A stretch of DNA of 64,000 bases from Paractinoplanes polyasparticus. Its GTDB lineage: Bacteria > Actinomycetota > Actinomycetes > Mycobacteriales > Micromonosporaceae. A program made the translations under genes and the position numbers. This document shows positions 52,787-61,185 of this stretch, piece by piece (position 1 is the first letter of the stretch; each line of letters starts with the position of its first letter). The stretch covers positions 62,001 through 126,000 of the forward strand of contig NZ_JAHWFK010000013.1 of assembly GCF_019710575.1 (NCBI RefSeq), written 5' to 3'. The notes below the pieces were generated by a model, which saw only the letters and a program-made list of their open reading frames with translations, ran no database searches and was not told the DNA's origin.

Positions 52787-54124
52787 CTACCGGCGCGGCG
52801 TGACCTCGACCTGGAAGATAGGCAGCCGGCCGAGCTTGCGGTAGGCATCGAGCGCCGCCGGCGTGCTGTCGACCGACGAGTCCTGCCCCTTCTGGTTGCT
52901 CGGCGTCTCGAACTGCACCATCGCCTTGATCCGCGGGAACTCCCGGATCTCGCTGCCCATCCGGCGATAGAACTCGGCCTTGTACCTCGGGTTCCGCTTG
53001 GACGACCAGACGCCCCACTCGGCGAGCATGAGCGGCTTGCCGGGATGCCGGTGCGACGCCCAGTTGTAGAACCCGGGCCAGGCCCGCTTGCCCTCGAGCC
53101 GGCGGTTGAAGACCTCGGAGAACTGGCCGTGGCCGTAGCCGGGATCGCTGTAGGCGTACGTGTCGAGGCCGATCCAGTCGACCACGTCGTCGCCCGGGTA
53201 CATCTGGCTGAACCAGCTCTTCTGGGCGTGCGGCACGTAGGTCATGTGCACCAGCACGCTCACGACGTTGTCGGCCCCCCTGGCCCGCAGCCGCTTGATG
53301 ACGTGCCGGTACATCGCGGCGTAGTCGCGTGCGGTGTAGCCGGAGCCGGCCTTCTCGCGGACGTCGTTCTCACCCTCGTGGTGCACGGCGAAGAAGAACT
53401 GCTCGGGGAAGTTCTTCTTGATGTGCGCGGCGAGCCGGTCGATGAAGGCGTCGGTCCGCCGGTCACCCTGGGCGATCCTGGCCCAGGAGGCCGACTCCGG
53501 CTTCCAGTTGAGGAACAGGATGCGCCGCTGGCCCGGCTGATGGGCGATCCTGATCTCCTGCTCGGTCGGGAAGAGCTGGCGCGTCCCGCCGTGATAGGCG
53601 TGGTAGATCGCCTGGTGCCGGCCGGTCTTGCGCTCGAAGCGGGCCAGGGCCGAGGCGCCGCGGCTCTCGGTGTGCGCGCCGGGCGCGACTCCCCACAGGA
53701 CACCGCAGGTGGGCACCAGTTTGTGGCCGGTGTAGCAGCGGCCCCCGCGCCGCTGCTGAAGGTCGGGCTGGGTGACGGTCGCGGCCCGGCGGGCCAGCGA
53801 CGGGCTGGTCGGAGCGGCCGGTGAACCGGGGACGGCAGCGCTGGGCGCCACCACCACCGGCGCGGCCGGGGCCGCCGGCGAGCCGGGCGCCGAGGAGGAC
53901 GACCGTCGCGCCGGGGCCAGGATGTCCGGGACTCCGGGCTGCTGCGCCGACGGCGACAGCACAGGGACGGACACCGTCGGGTCACCGAACGTCCCGACCG
54001 GAAGTCCGATCTGATCCACGCCGCCGGTCCAGGCCCAAGCGAGCGTGGTGGCGACGGAAAGTACGAAGGCCGTGGGAACGGCGGCTATCTGGAGAAGCCG
54101 GAAACGGCGGGGACGTGGACTCAC
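52787..54124 (-). CDS. GH26-like glycoside hydrolase, membrane-anchored
   Basis: A 445-residue protein: N-terminal membrane anchor (LLQIAAVPTAFVLSVATTLAW, about 10-30), a Pro/Ala/Ser linker (about 45-130) and a TIM-barrel domain. The acid/base candidate is E250 in FAVHHEGEND and the nucleophile E369 in MLAEWGVW, as in GH26. Substrates of the family are beta-mannan or mixed glucans; here a role on the neighbouring exopolysaccharide is likely by context. It diverges from the APS-kinase gene by 131 bp. Confidence 0.83.
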   Translation of the reverse strand: MSPRPRRFRLLQIAAVPTAFVLSVATTLAWAWTGGVDQIGLPVGTFGDPTVSVPVLSPSAQQPGVPDILAPARRSSSSAPGSPAAPAAPVVVAPSAAVPGSPAAPTSPSLARRAATVTQPDLQQRRGGRCYTGHKLVPTCGVLWGVAPGAHTESRGASALARFERKTGRHQAIYHAYHGGTRQLFPTEQEIRIAHQPGQRRILFLNWKPESASWARIAQGDRRTDAFIDRLAAHIKKNFPEQFFFAVHHEGENDVREKAGSGYTARDYAAMYRHVIKRLRARGADNVVSVLVHMTYVPHAQKSWFSQMYPGDDVVDWIGLDTYAYSDPGYGHGQFSEVFNRRLEGKRAWPGFYNWASHRHPGKPLMLAEWGVWSSKRNPRYKAEFYRRMGSEIREFPRIKAMVQFETPSNQKGQDSSVDSTPAALDAYRKLGRLPIFQVEVTPRR

Positions 54125-54255
54125 GATCAGCCAGTATTGTGACAAAGGTCCGTTTTGTCTAATACCTGACGGGAAATGATGGAGGGGCACCCGTCTCGAC
54201 CGCGATCAGCGGGACTGAGAAACTGTCCCCTAATCGGCCGCAGGGGGATACGGAA

Positions 54256-55776
54256 GTGAATGGTTCGGTGCTGCCCGAGGATGTGTTGCGCGACGCCCCG
54301 TCGTACACCCCGCACCCGCACGAGCTCGCGGATCTGGAACTCCTGCTCTCCGGCGCGTACGCGCCGCTGACCGGTTTTCTGGGTCGCGCCGATCTCCATG
54401 CGCTGCGCCGGCGTGGACGGCTCGCCGACAACACTCCGTGGCCGGTTGCGGTCACTTTGGAGATTCCCGACGACATCGCGACACGGCTGGTCCTGGAGGA
54501 CCCGCTGCACCGCACGATCGTCCTGACCGACCCCGAGGGCGCGCCGGTGGCCGCGCTCGAGGTGACCGACGCCTGGCCGACGGCCGAGCGCCGCTACGGC
54601 GTGGGCGGCACGGTGCGCCCGATGGGCGACGGCGGGCACGGCCCGTTCCAGCGCTTGCGGCGTACGCCCGAAGAGGTTCGGGCCCTGCTGCCACCGGGCC
54701 GGGTGCTCGGGGTGATCGCCGACCGGCCACTGCACCGCCCGCAGCTGGCTCAGATCGCGCACGCGGCCCGCACCCTGGGCGCCCATCTGCTGATCATGAT
54801 TCCGGTCAGCGGTCCCGGCCCCGACGGCCTGCCGCCCGAGGCGCTGGTCCGGGCGATCTTCGCGGCCCGCGACCGGATGCCCCCGGCCACGATCGTCGCC
54901 GTCCCGTTGCTGACCCGCGGCGACGAGATGCGCGACGCCCTGCTGCGGGCCCGGGTCGCCGGCTCCTACGGCGTGACCCACGTGCTGTCCACAGGCGACA
55001 TGCTCTCGGGCGGGAACGTCCGGGTGCTGGTGCCGCGCGATCTCGCGTACGACAACCGTGACGGCCAGTGGCGCGGGCGCGACGACATCCCGCCGCGCAA
55101 CCGCCGCCTGGCCATGACCCCGGCCGAGGTCGACGACCTGCTCGACCGGGGCTTCCCGCTGCCCGAGTGGCACACTCCCCCGGCCGTGGCCAAGGAGCTG
55201 GTCCGCGCCCGGCCGCCCCGGCGCCACCGCGGCCTGGTCGTCTTCTTCACCGGCTATTCCGGCTCGGGCAAGTCGACGATCGCCCGCGGGCTGGCCGACT
55301 CCCTGCGCGAGTCCGGCGAACGCACGATCACCCTGCTCGACGGCGACGTGGTGCGCCGCGAGCTCTCGGCCGGGCTGGGCTTCAGCAAGGCCGACCGGGA
55401 CGCCAACGTCCGGCGGATCGGCTGGGTGGCGGCCGAGGTGGGCCGGCACCGGGGCATGGCCGTCGCCTGCCCCATCGCGCCCTACGAGAACGCGCGGGCC
55501 GCTGTCCGGGCCATGGCCGTCGAGGCCGGTGCGGGCTTCGTGCTGGTGCACGTCAACACCCCGCTCGAGGTGTGTGAGCAGCGTGACCGCAAGGGCCTCT
55601 ACGCCCGGGCCCGGGCCGGTCAGCTGCGCGGCATGACCGGCATCGACGACCCGTACGAGGAGCCCGCGGACGCCGAACTGGCCATCGACACGACGACCAT
55701 CACGGTCCCCGAGGCCATCGAGATCGTTGTTTCCTATCTCATCGAGCACGGGTGGGTGGAGCCGAAAATCCAGTAA
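54256..55776 (+). CDS. APS kinase fused to a degenerate ATP-sulfurylase domain
   Basis: A 506-residue protein. The C-terminal half (about 325-506) is a full APS kinase: Walker A GYSGSGKST (333-341), LDGDVVRRELSAGLGFSKADRD, PIAPYENARAAVR and CEQRDRKGLYARARAG. It makes PAPS. The N-terminal half has the ATP-sulfurylase fold, but the nucleotide motif QxRNPxHRGH is replaced by IADRPLHRPQL (154-164) and the GRDHAG motif is missing, so it is probably not catalytic. GTG start after GGGGGA. First gene of the glycan cluster. Confidence 0.88.
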   Translation: MNGSVLPEDVLRDAPSYTPHPHELADLELLLSGAYAPLTGFLGRADLHALRRRGRLADNTPWPVAVTLEIPDDIATRLVLEDPLHRTIVLTDPEGAPVAALEVTDAWPTAERRYGVGGTVRPMGDGGHGPFQRLRRTPEEVRALLPPGRVLGVIADRPLHRPQLAQIAHAARTLGAHLLIMIPVSGPGPDGLPPEALVRAIFAARDRMPPATIVAVPLLTRGDEMRDALLRARVAGSYGVTHVLSTGDMLSGGNVRVLVPRDLAYDNRDGQWRGRDDIPPRNRRLAMTPAEVDDLLDRGFPLPEWHTPPAVAKELVRARPPRRHRGLVVFFTGYSGSGKSTIARGLADSLRESGERTITLLDGDVVRRELSAGLGFSKADRDANVRRIGWVAAEVGRHRGMAVACPIAPYENARAAVRAMAVEAGAGFVLVHVNTPLEVCEQRDRKGLYARARAGQLRGMTGIDDPYEEPADAELAIDTTTITVPEAIEIVVSYLIEHGWVEPKIQ

Positions 55777-55875
55777 GCCATCACGTCGGCGGGAGTGAGC
55801 CGTTTACCCCCTCGGGGGCGAAACGCCCGATTGCATGCACCCTTCTCACTCCACCCCCGAAAGGGCCGCCAACCG

Positions 55876-57702
55876 ATGGAAGCGTCTCGCCCGGCCGATG
55901 TCTCGCACTATCTCGGCGTGTTCCGCCGCCACTGGTGGATCGCGCTCCTCGCGACGGGCGCCGGGCTGGGGGCGGGCGCCGGCCTGACCTCGGCCATGCC
56001 GAAGGTCTACCAGTCCTCCACCGCCGTGCTCGTGCAGGCCGTCGACCAGGACACCAACGCCCAGGGCGGCCGCACCAAGGGCATGGTCAACCTGGACACC
56101 GAAGCCCAGCTGGTCGGCTCGGGCACGGTCGCAGCCAAGGCGGCCGCCCTGCTGCGCAGCCCCCGCTCCCCGGTCGAGCTGGCCCGGGACGTGTCGGTCG
56201 AGGTGCCGGCCAACACCACGGTCCTCATGGTCACGTTCAAGGCCGGGAAGCCCGAGGAGGCCCAGGCCGGCTCGCACGCGTTCGCCGAGGCGTACCTGCG
56301 CAACCGCGAGGAGACCGCTCAGAACGGCCTGAACCAGCAGATCAAGACACTCTCCGCCAAGATCCGGCAGCTCACCACCACGCTCGGCGGGATCAACGCC
56401 CGGCTCGCCCGCGCCACCCGGGGCAGCTCCGACGAGAGCAACCTGATGAGCCTGCGGCAGAACTCGCAGAACCAGCTCAACGGCATGACCGGCAAGCTCA
56501 ACGAGCTGACCACCACCACGATCGGCGCGGGCAGCATCATCGACGACGCGCGGCTGCCCGACGAGCCGGTCAGTCCCAACCCGATGATCAACCTGGCCAC
56601 CGGGGGCATGCTCGGCCTGCTGCTCGGGCTCGGCCTGGGATTCCTGCGCGAGCGGTACGACCGCCGGCTGCGCTCAGCCGCCGACGTGCGCGACCGCGGC
56701 CGCATGCACGTGCTGGCCGCCCTCGACGAGCGCACCACCCCGCACTTCGACGATGTGCTGCAGCCCTACGGCGCCGGCGGCCGGGTCTTCAACCGGCTGC
56801 GCAACGAGGTGCTGGCCACCATGCCCCAGGGCGACCGGATCATCGTGGTCACCGGGGCCAGCCGCGGTTCGGCCAGCACGCTGGTCGCCGCCAACCTGGC
56901 CGCTGCCCTGGCCCGTACCGGCAGTGACGTCGTGCTGATCGGCGCGCACCTGCCGGACAGCGTGATCGACGCCGCGCCGCTCGCCCGCATGTTCGGCGTG
57001 TCGGCCGTGCCGGGCCTCTCCGACCTGCTGGCGGGCCGGGTCGGCCTGGCGCGCGCGCTCCAGCGCACCCCACGCATTCCCTCGCTGCGGGTCATCACCA
57101 CGGGCGGCGCGGCCACCGCGGCCGGCCTGATGCAGTCGCAGCGGTTGAAGGACACACTCGAGGCGTTGCGCCGGCAGGGCGGGTACGTGGTGATCGAGGC
57201 GCCGTCCACGGCCAGCAGCGCCGACGCGCAGAGCCTGGCCAGCCTGGCCGACGCCGCGATCCTCGCCGTCGAGCTGCGCCGCGCCCGCCGTCCCGCCCTG
57301 CTCGACGCGGCCGAGCAGCTTCGCCGCGTCGGCACCCCGCTGCTGGGCGCCGTCGTGCTGCCCCGCCTGTCGAACCTGCGGGCCGCCGAGCCGGTCGGCC
57401 CGGCCGTCACCCTGAGCCCGCCGTCGAAGACCCCGTCGCCGGGGCCCCGCCCGGACGAGACCGCGGTGCTCGACCGTGACCTGATGCAGCCCCAGCGCTT
57501 CCCGACCAACACCGTGTCGAGCAGCGAGAAGGCCGCCCAATCCGGCCAGCAGGCCCAGCGTGCCCGCGGCGAGCAGGCCACCGAGCTCGGGCAGGTGCGC
57601 CAGCGGGTCGCCGACAGCGCCGAGGAGATCACCGCGGTGATCGACATGTCCGGCCTGGACAGCTCCGAGGTCACCCAGACGCAGGACGGCGACAAGAGGT
57701 GA
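55876..57702 (+). CDS. Wzz/BY-kinase-like polysaccharide co-polymerase, kinase site degenerate
   Basis: A 608-residue membrane protein: Wzz domain with two transmembrane helices (about 20-42 and 238-256) enclosing a coiled-coil loop, then a cytoplasmic ParA/CpsD-like domain. The Walker A position reads VTGASRGSAST (326-335), with no lysine, and Walker A' reads LIGAHL instead of DADLR. No tyrosine cluster occurs at the C-terminus. It would set chain length without phosphotransfer. ATG at 55876 is used; the upstream in-frame codons are non-family. Its end overlaps the polymerase start by 4 bp. Confidence 0.87.
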   Translation: MEASRPADVSHYLGVFRRHWWIALLATGAGLGAGAGLTSAMPKVYQSSTAVLVQAVDQDTNAQGGRTKGMVNLDTEAQLVGSGTVAAKAAALLRSPRSPVELARDVSVEVPANTTVLMVTFKAGKPEEAQAGSHAFAEAYLRNREETAQNGLNQQIKTLSAKIRQLTTTLGGINARLARATRGSSDESNLMSLRQNSQNQLNGMTGKLNELTTTTIGAGSIIDDARLPDEPVSPNPMINLATGGMLGLLLGLGLGFLRERYDRRLRSAADVRDRGRMHVLAALDERTTPHFDDVLQPYGAGGRVFNRLRNEVLATMPQGDRIIVVTGASRGSASTLVAANLAAALARTGSDVVLIGAHLPDSVIDAAPLARMFGVSAVPGLSDLLAGRVGLARALQRTPRIPSLRVITTGGAATAAGLMQSQRLKDTLEALRRQGGYVVIEAPSTASSADAQSLASLADAAILAVELRRARRPALLDAAEQLRRVGTPLLGAVVLPRLSNLRAAEPVGPAVTLSPPSKTPSPGPRPDETAVLDRDLMQPQRFPTNTVSSSEKAAQSGQQAQRARGEQATELGQVRQRVADSAEEITAVIDMSGLDSSEVTQTQDGDKR

Positions 57703-59072
57703 CCCCGGTGTCCCAGGCCCCGACGGTTGCTGTCGGGGGCCCGGCACACGGCGTGCGCAAGAATCCGGCCCTGCCGGCCTGGCCGGTGGCGAGCATCCTG
57801 GCGTTCTACCCGATCTGGTGGGCGCTCGGCCTCGGCGTGCTGATCTTCGCGCTGATGGCCGGGCCGATGCTGTTCCTGCTGATCCGCCGGCGCGCCGCCG
57901 GTCGCCTGCTGCGCCTGCCGCCCGGGTTCGCGTGGTGGGTCGTCTTCCTGGTGGCCGTGGTGGTCAGCATCGGCGCGCTCGGCGCCGACCCGGCCGGCAC
58001 GGTGGCCGGGCACGCCACGGGCCGCCTCCTGCCGGCCGGTTACAAGGCACTGATGTACGTGTCGCTGACCGTCCTATTGGTCTACGCCGGCAACCTGACC
58101 GAAGCCGAGCTGCCCAAGCGCCGCCTGGTCAAGCTGCTCGGCTGGCTGTTCGTGGTGACCGTCCTGGGCGGGCTGCTGGGCATGGTGGCCGGGAACTTCG
58201 AGTTCACCTCGCCGGTCGAGTGGCTGCTGCCCGGCAGTGTGCGCAACAAGGGCTTCGTCCAGTCCCTGGTCCATCCGTACGCGGCTCAGATCATGGACAT
58301 CGTCGGCGACAGCCAACCAAGGCCGGCCGCGCCGTGGGGTTACACGAACACGTGGGGCAACAACTTCTGCCTGCTGGCCGGCTGGCTCGTCGTGGCCGCC
58401 TGGCAGTACGGCGGCGGCAAGGCGAAATTCTGGGCCGTCGTCTGCCTCGTCGTCTCGGTCGCGCCCGCGGTGTTCTCGCTCAACCGCGGTCTGTGGATCG
58501 GCATCGGCGTGCTCGTCGTCTACGTCGCGGTCCGCTACGTGCTCGCCGGCAAGCTGTGGATCCTGGGCGCCGTCGTGGTGGCCGGGGCGCTGCTGGCCGT
58601 GTCGCTGGTGGCCACGCCGCTCGGCACGGTCGTCGGCGCGCGTCTCGACAACGGCAAGTCCAACGGCGTGCGCTCGTTCCTCATCGAGCGCGCCCTGGAC
58701 GGCTTCCAGGGATCCCCGGTGATCGGCTACGGCGGCACGCGCAACACGCTGGGCGGCCGGAACTCCATCACGGTGGGCGAGAGCGCGGGCTGCGAGCGCT
58801 GCGGCAACTTCACCGTCGGCGGCAACGGCCAGCTGTGGCAGTTGCTCTTCGCCCACGGCGCGGTGGGCACGGCCGGATATCTGGGCTTTTTCGCGTACGG
58901 CCTGTGGCGGTTCCGCCGCGACCGGAGTGCCGTCGGGGTAGCCGCGTCGGGCGCGATCGTCACGTCGTTCTCGGCCATGCTCTGGTACAACTCGCTGGTC
59001 ACCCCGCTGGCCTTCATGGTTCTGGCGTTTGCGCTGCTCTGGCGCAACTCATCCGAGGGGGAAACGACATGA
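57699..59072 (+). CDS. O-antigen polymerase/ligase-like membrane protein (Wzy type)
   Basis: A 457-residue polytopic protein with about ten hydrophobic segments. A large extracytoplasmic loop with GFQGSPVIGYGGTRNTLGG and a cysteine pair (CERCGNF) precedes the last helices, as in Wzy_C proteins. It would join repeat units on the outer face. GTGA and ATGA overlaps with both neighbours show a tightly coupled operon. Confidence 0.82.
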   Translation: MTPVSQAPTVAVGGPAHGVRKNPALPAWPVASILAFYPIWWALGLGVLIFALMAGPMLFLLIRRRAAGRLLRLPPGFAWWVVFLVAVVVSIGALGADPAGTVAGHATGRLLPAGYKALMYVSLTVLLVYAGNLTEAELPKRRLVKLLGWLFVVTVLGGLLGMVAGNFEFTSPVEWLLPGSVRNKGFVQSLVHPYAAQIMDIVGDSQPRPAAPWGYTNTWGNNFCLLAGWLVVAAWQYGGGKAKFWAVVCLVVSVAPAVFSLNRGLWIGIGVLVVYVAVRYVLAGKLWILGAVVVAGALLAVSLVATPLGTVVGARLDNGKSNGVRSFLIERALDGFQGSPVIGYGGTRNTLGGRNSITVGESAGCERCGNFTVGGNGQLWQLLFAHGAVGTAGYLGFFAYGLWRFRRDRSAVGVAASGAIVTSFSAMLWYNSLVTPLAFMVLAFALLWRNSSEGETT

Positions 59073-60298
59073 GTCCGGTGCGGACCGCGCCCGCCGAACT
59101 GACCGCGAAGGACGCCGAGCTGCGCACGCGGTACCTGACCGAGGTGCTCGACCTCCTCTACCCGCCACCGTGCCGCACCGACGGCTCACCCGGCACGCCC
59201 ATCGCCGAGTATCTGGTGGTGCCGGACGCACGCCGCCCCCGGCTGCTCGTGCCGTCGGGCTCGCGCCGGGTGGCCGCCGCCGCCGTCCGCCGGTACGCCG
59301 AGCCGCAGTCGCGGGCGGCCCGGCTCAAGCGCGAGGCGGTGGTGGCCGCGGTTCGCACCGGCGCCTCGAATGTGCTGCTGCGCGACCGGGTACGGGTCAC
59401 CGGGCCGTTCTCGGAGAGCATCGACGGGCACCTGAGCGAGGCGCTCGGCCGGGAGCTGTCGATCAGCGTCCACATCGGACCCGCGCGGGCCAACCGCAAG
59501 CCGGTGCTGCAGCTGATCGGGCCGGACGGCGACACGTTCGGCTTCGGCAAGCTCGGCACCGGGCCGCTCACCCGGCAGCTCGTGCGGGCCGAGACGGCGG
59601 CGCTGGCCTCGCTGGCCGGCAGCGGGCTGACCAAACTGACCGTGCCCCGGGTGCTGCATTCCGGTCAGTGGCGCGAGCTCGAGGTGCTGGTGCAGTCGGC
59701 GCTGCCGGTCTGGCTGCCGCGGGCCCCGCTGAGCCGGCGCCGGCTGGTGGCCGCGATGCTCGACATCGCCGGCTGCTGCGGCTACCGCACGGGCTCCCTC
59801 GCCGGCAGCACGTACTGGCACGAGCTGCGCGGACGTCTGGCGGCGGTCAACGACCGGGCCGAGGGCGCCGGGCTCGCGGCCGCGGCCGAGCTGCTCGTGC
59901 GGCGGGCCGGCGACATCGTCTTCCGGTACGGCTCGTGGCACGGCGACTGGGCCCCCTGGAACATGGCCAACATCGCCGACACGCTGCTGGTCTGGGACTG
60001 GGAGCGGTTCGCCAGCGGGGTGCCGCTGGGCTTCGACGCCGTGCATCACGAGTTGCAGAAGCGCATCCAGGAGACGGCCGACGCCAAGGAAGCAGTCGAG
60101 GCGACGGTGCGCGGTGCGGCCGAACTGCTGGCGCCGTTCGGGGTGCCGGTGGACGGCCGCGAGGTGACCGCCCTGCTCTACCTGGTCGACCTGGCCACCC
60201 GATACCTGACCGATCGCCAGGCCGAAGCCGGCGCCCGCCTGGGCGTGCTCGGCACCTGGCTGCTGCCGGTGCTGATCCGGCGGGTCGAGGAGCTCTGA
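59069..60298 (+). CDS. APH/protein-kinase-fold protein of the glycan cluster
   Basis: A 409-residue cytosolic protein. The C-terminal half carries a kinase-like active site: HGDWAPWN (catalytic Asp) and LLVWDWERF (metal-binding Asp). The N-terminal half has no known match. It may phosphorylate a sugar or a lipid-linked intermediate. ATG overlaps the polymerase stop; GAGGGGGA provides a strong ribosome site. Confidence 0.75.
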   Translation: MSPVRTAPAELTAKDAELRTRYLTEVLDLLYPPPCRTDGSPGTPIAEYLVVPDARRPRLLVPSGSRRVAAAAVRRYAEPQSRAARLKREAVVAAVRTGASNVLLRDRVRVTGPFSESIDGHLSEALGRELSISVHIGPARANRKPVLQLIGPDGDTFGFGKLGTGPLTRQLVRAETAALASLAGSGLTKLTVPRVLHSGQWRELEVLVQSALPVWLPRAPLSRRRLVAAMLDIAGCCGYRTGSLAGSTYWHELRGRLAAVNDRAEGAGLAAAAELLVRRAGDIVFRYGSWHGDWAPWNMANIADTLLVWDWERFASGVPLGFDAVHHELQKRIQETADAKEAVEATVRGAAELLAPFGVPVDGREVTALLYLVDLATRYLTDRQAEAGARLGVLGTWLLPVLIRRVEEL

Positions 60299-60309
60299 GG
60301 AGACCAACC

Positions 60310-61185
60310 ATGGACGTACGCAACCTGCCGGCGCCGATGAAACGCGTCGTGCACCTGGGTTCCCGCTCCTACGGCCGGCTGACCGCGCCGGGCCGGATGA
60401 CGCCGGCCTTCCTGATCTGCGGTGGTCAGCGCTGCGGCACCACCTCGCTCTACCGCGCCCTGGCCGGGCACCCGGTGGTGCTCAAGGCCGTGCTGCACAA
60501 GGGCGTGCACTACTTCGACACCAATTACCACCGCGGAATGGCCTGGTACAAGGGCCACTTCCCGCTCCTGCGCAGCGCCGAGAAGGTCGGCGAACGGTAC
60601 GGGGTGACGCCGCAGACGTTCGAGTCGAGCCCCTACTACATGTACCACCCGCAGGCCGCGGCCCGGATCGCCCGCGACCTGCCGCAGGCCAAGCTGCTCG
60701 TGCTGGTGCGCGACCCGGTCGAGCGGGCCTACTCGCAACACCACCACGAGGTCGCCCGCGGCTTCGAGACCGAGCGCGACTTCTCCTCGGCGCTGGCGCT
60801 CGAGCCGGCCCGCCTGCACAAGCAGGAGGAGAAGCTGGCCGAGGACCCGGAGTTCTACAGCTTCAGCCACCAGCACCACGCCTACCGGGCGCGCGGCGAG
60901 TACGCCCGCTACCTGGGGGTGATGGCTCAGCACGTCGGTCGCGAGCGCATCCACGTGGTGGAGAGCGAGCGGTTCTTCAGCGACCCCGAGCCGGTCTACG
61001 ACGAGGTGTGCGAATTCCTCGGCCTGCCCAGCTATCTGGAGCGGCCGGCGTTCGAGCGGCACAACGCCCGGCCCCGGCAGAGCGACATGAATCCCGACCT
61101 GCGGCGCGAGCTGACCGACTACTACCTGCCTCACGACGAGGCACTCTCGCGCTGGCTGGGGCGCATGCCGGTATGGCGGTCTTAG
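60310..61185 (+). CDS. PAPS-dependent sulfotransferase
   Basis: A 291-residue sulfotransferase: 5'-phosphosulfate loop ICGGQRCGTTSLYRAL (38-47 region), 3'-phosphate motif LVLVRDPVERAYSQHHHE, and a C-terminal WLGRMPVWRS end. It resembles carbohydrate sulfotransferases (heparan/NodH group) and would use the PAPS made by the first gene of the cluster. ATG follows GAGGAG. Confidence 0.92.
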   Translation: MDVRNLPAPMKRVVHLGSRSYGRLTAPGRMTPAFLICGGQRCGTTSLYRALAGHPVVLKAVLHKGVHYFDTNYHRGMAWYKGHFPLLRSAEKVGERYGVTPQTFESSPYYMYHPQAAARIARDLPQAKLLVLVRDPVERAYSQHHHEVARGFETERDFSSALALEPARLHKQEEKLAEDPEFYSFSHQHHAYRARGEYARYLGVMAQHVGRERIHVVESERFFSDPEPVYDEVCEFLGLPSYLERPAFERHNARPRQSDMNPDLRRELTDYYLPHDEALSRWLGRMPVWRS

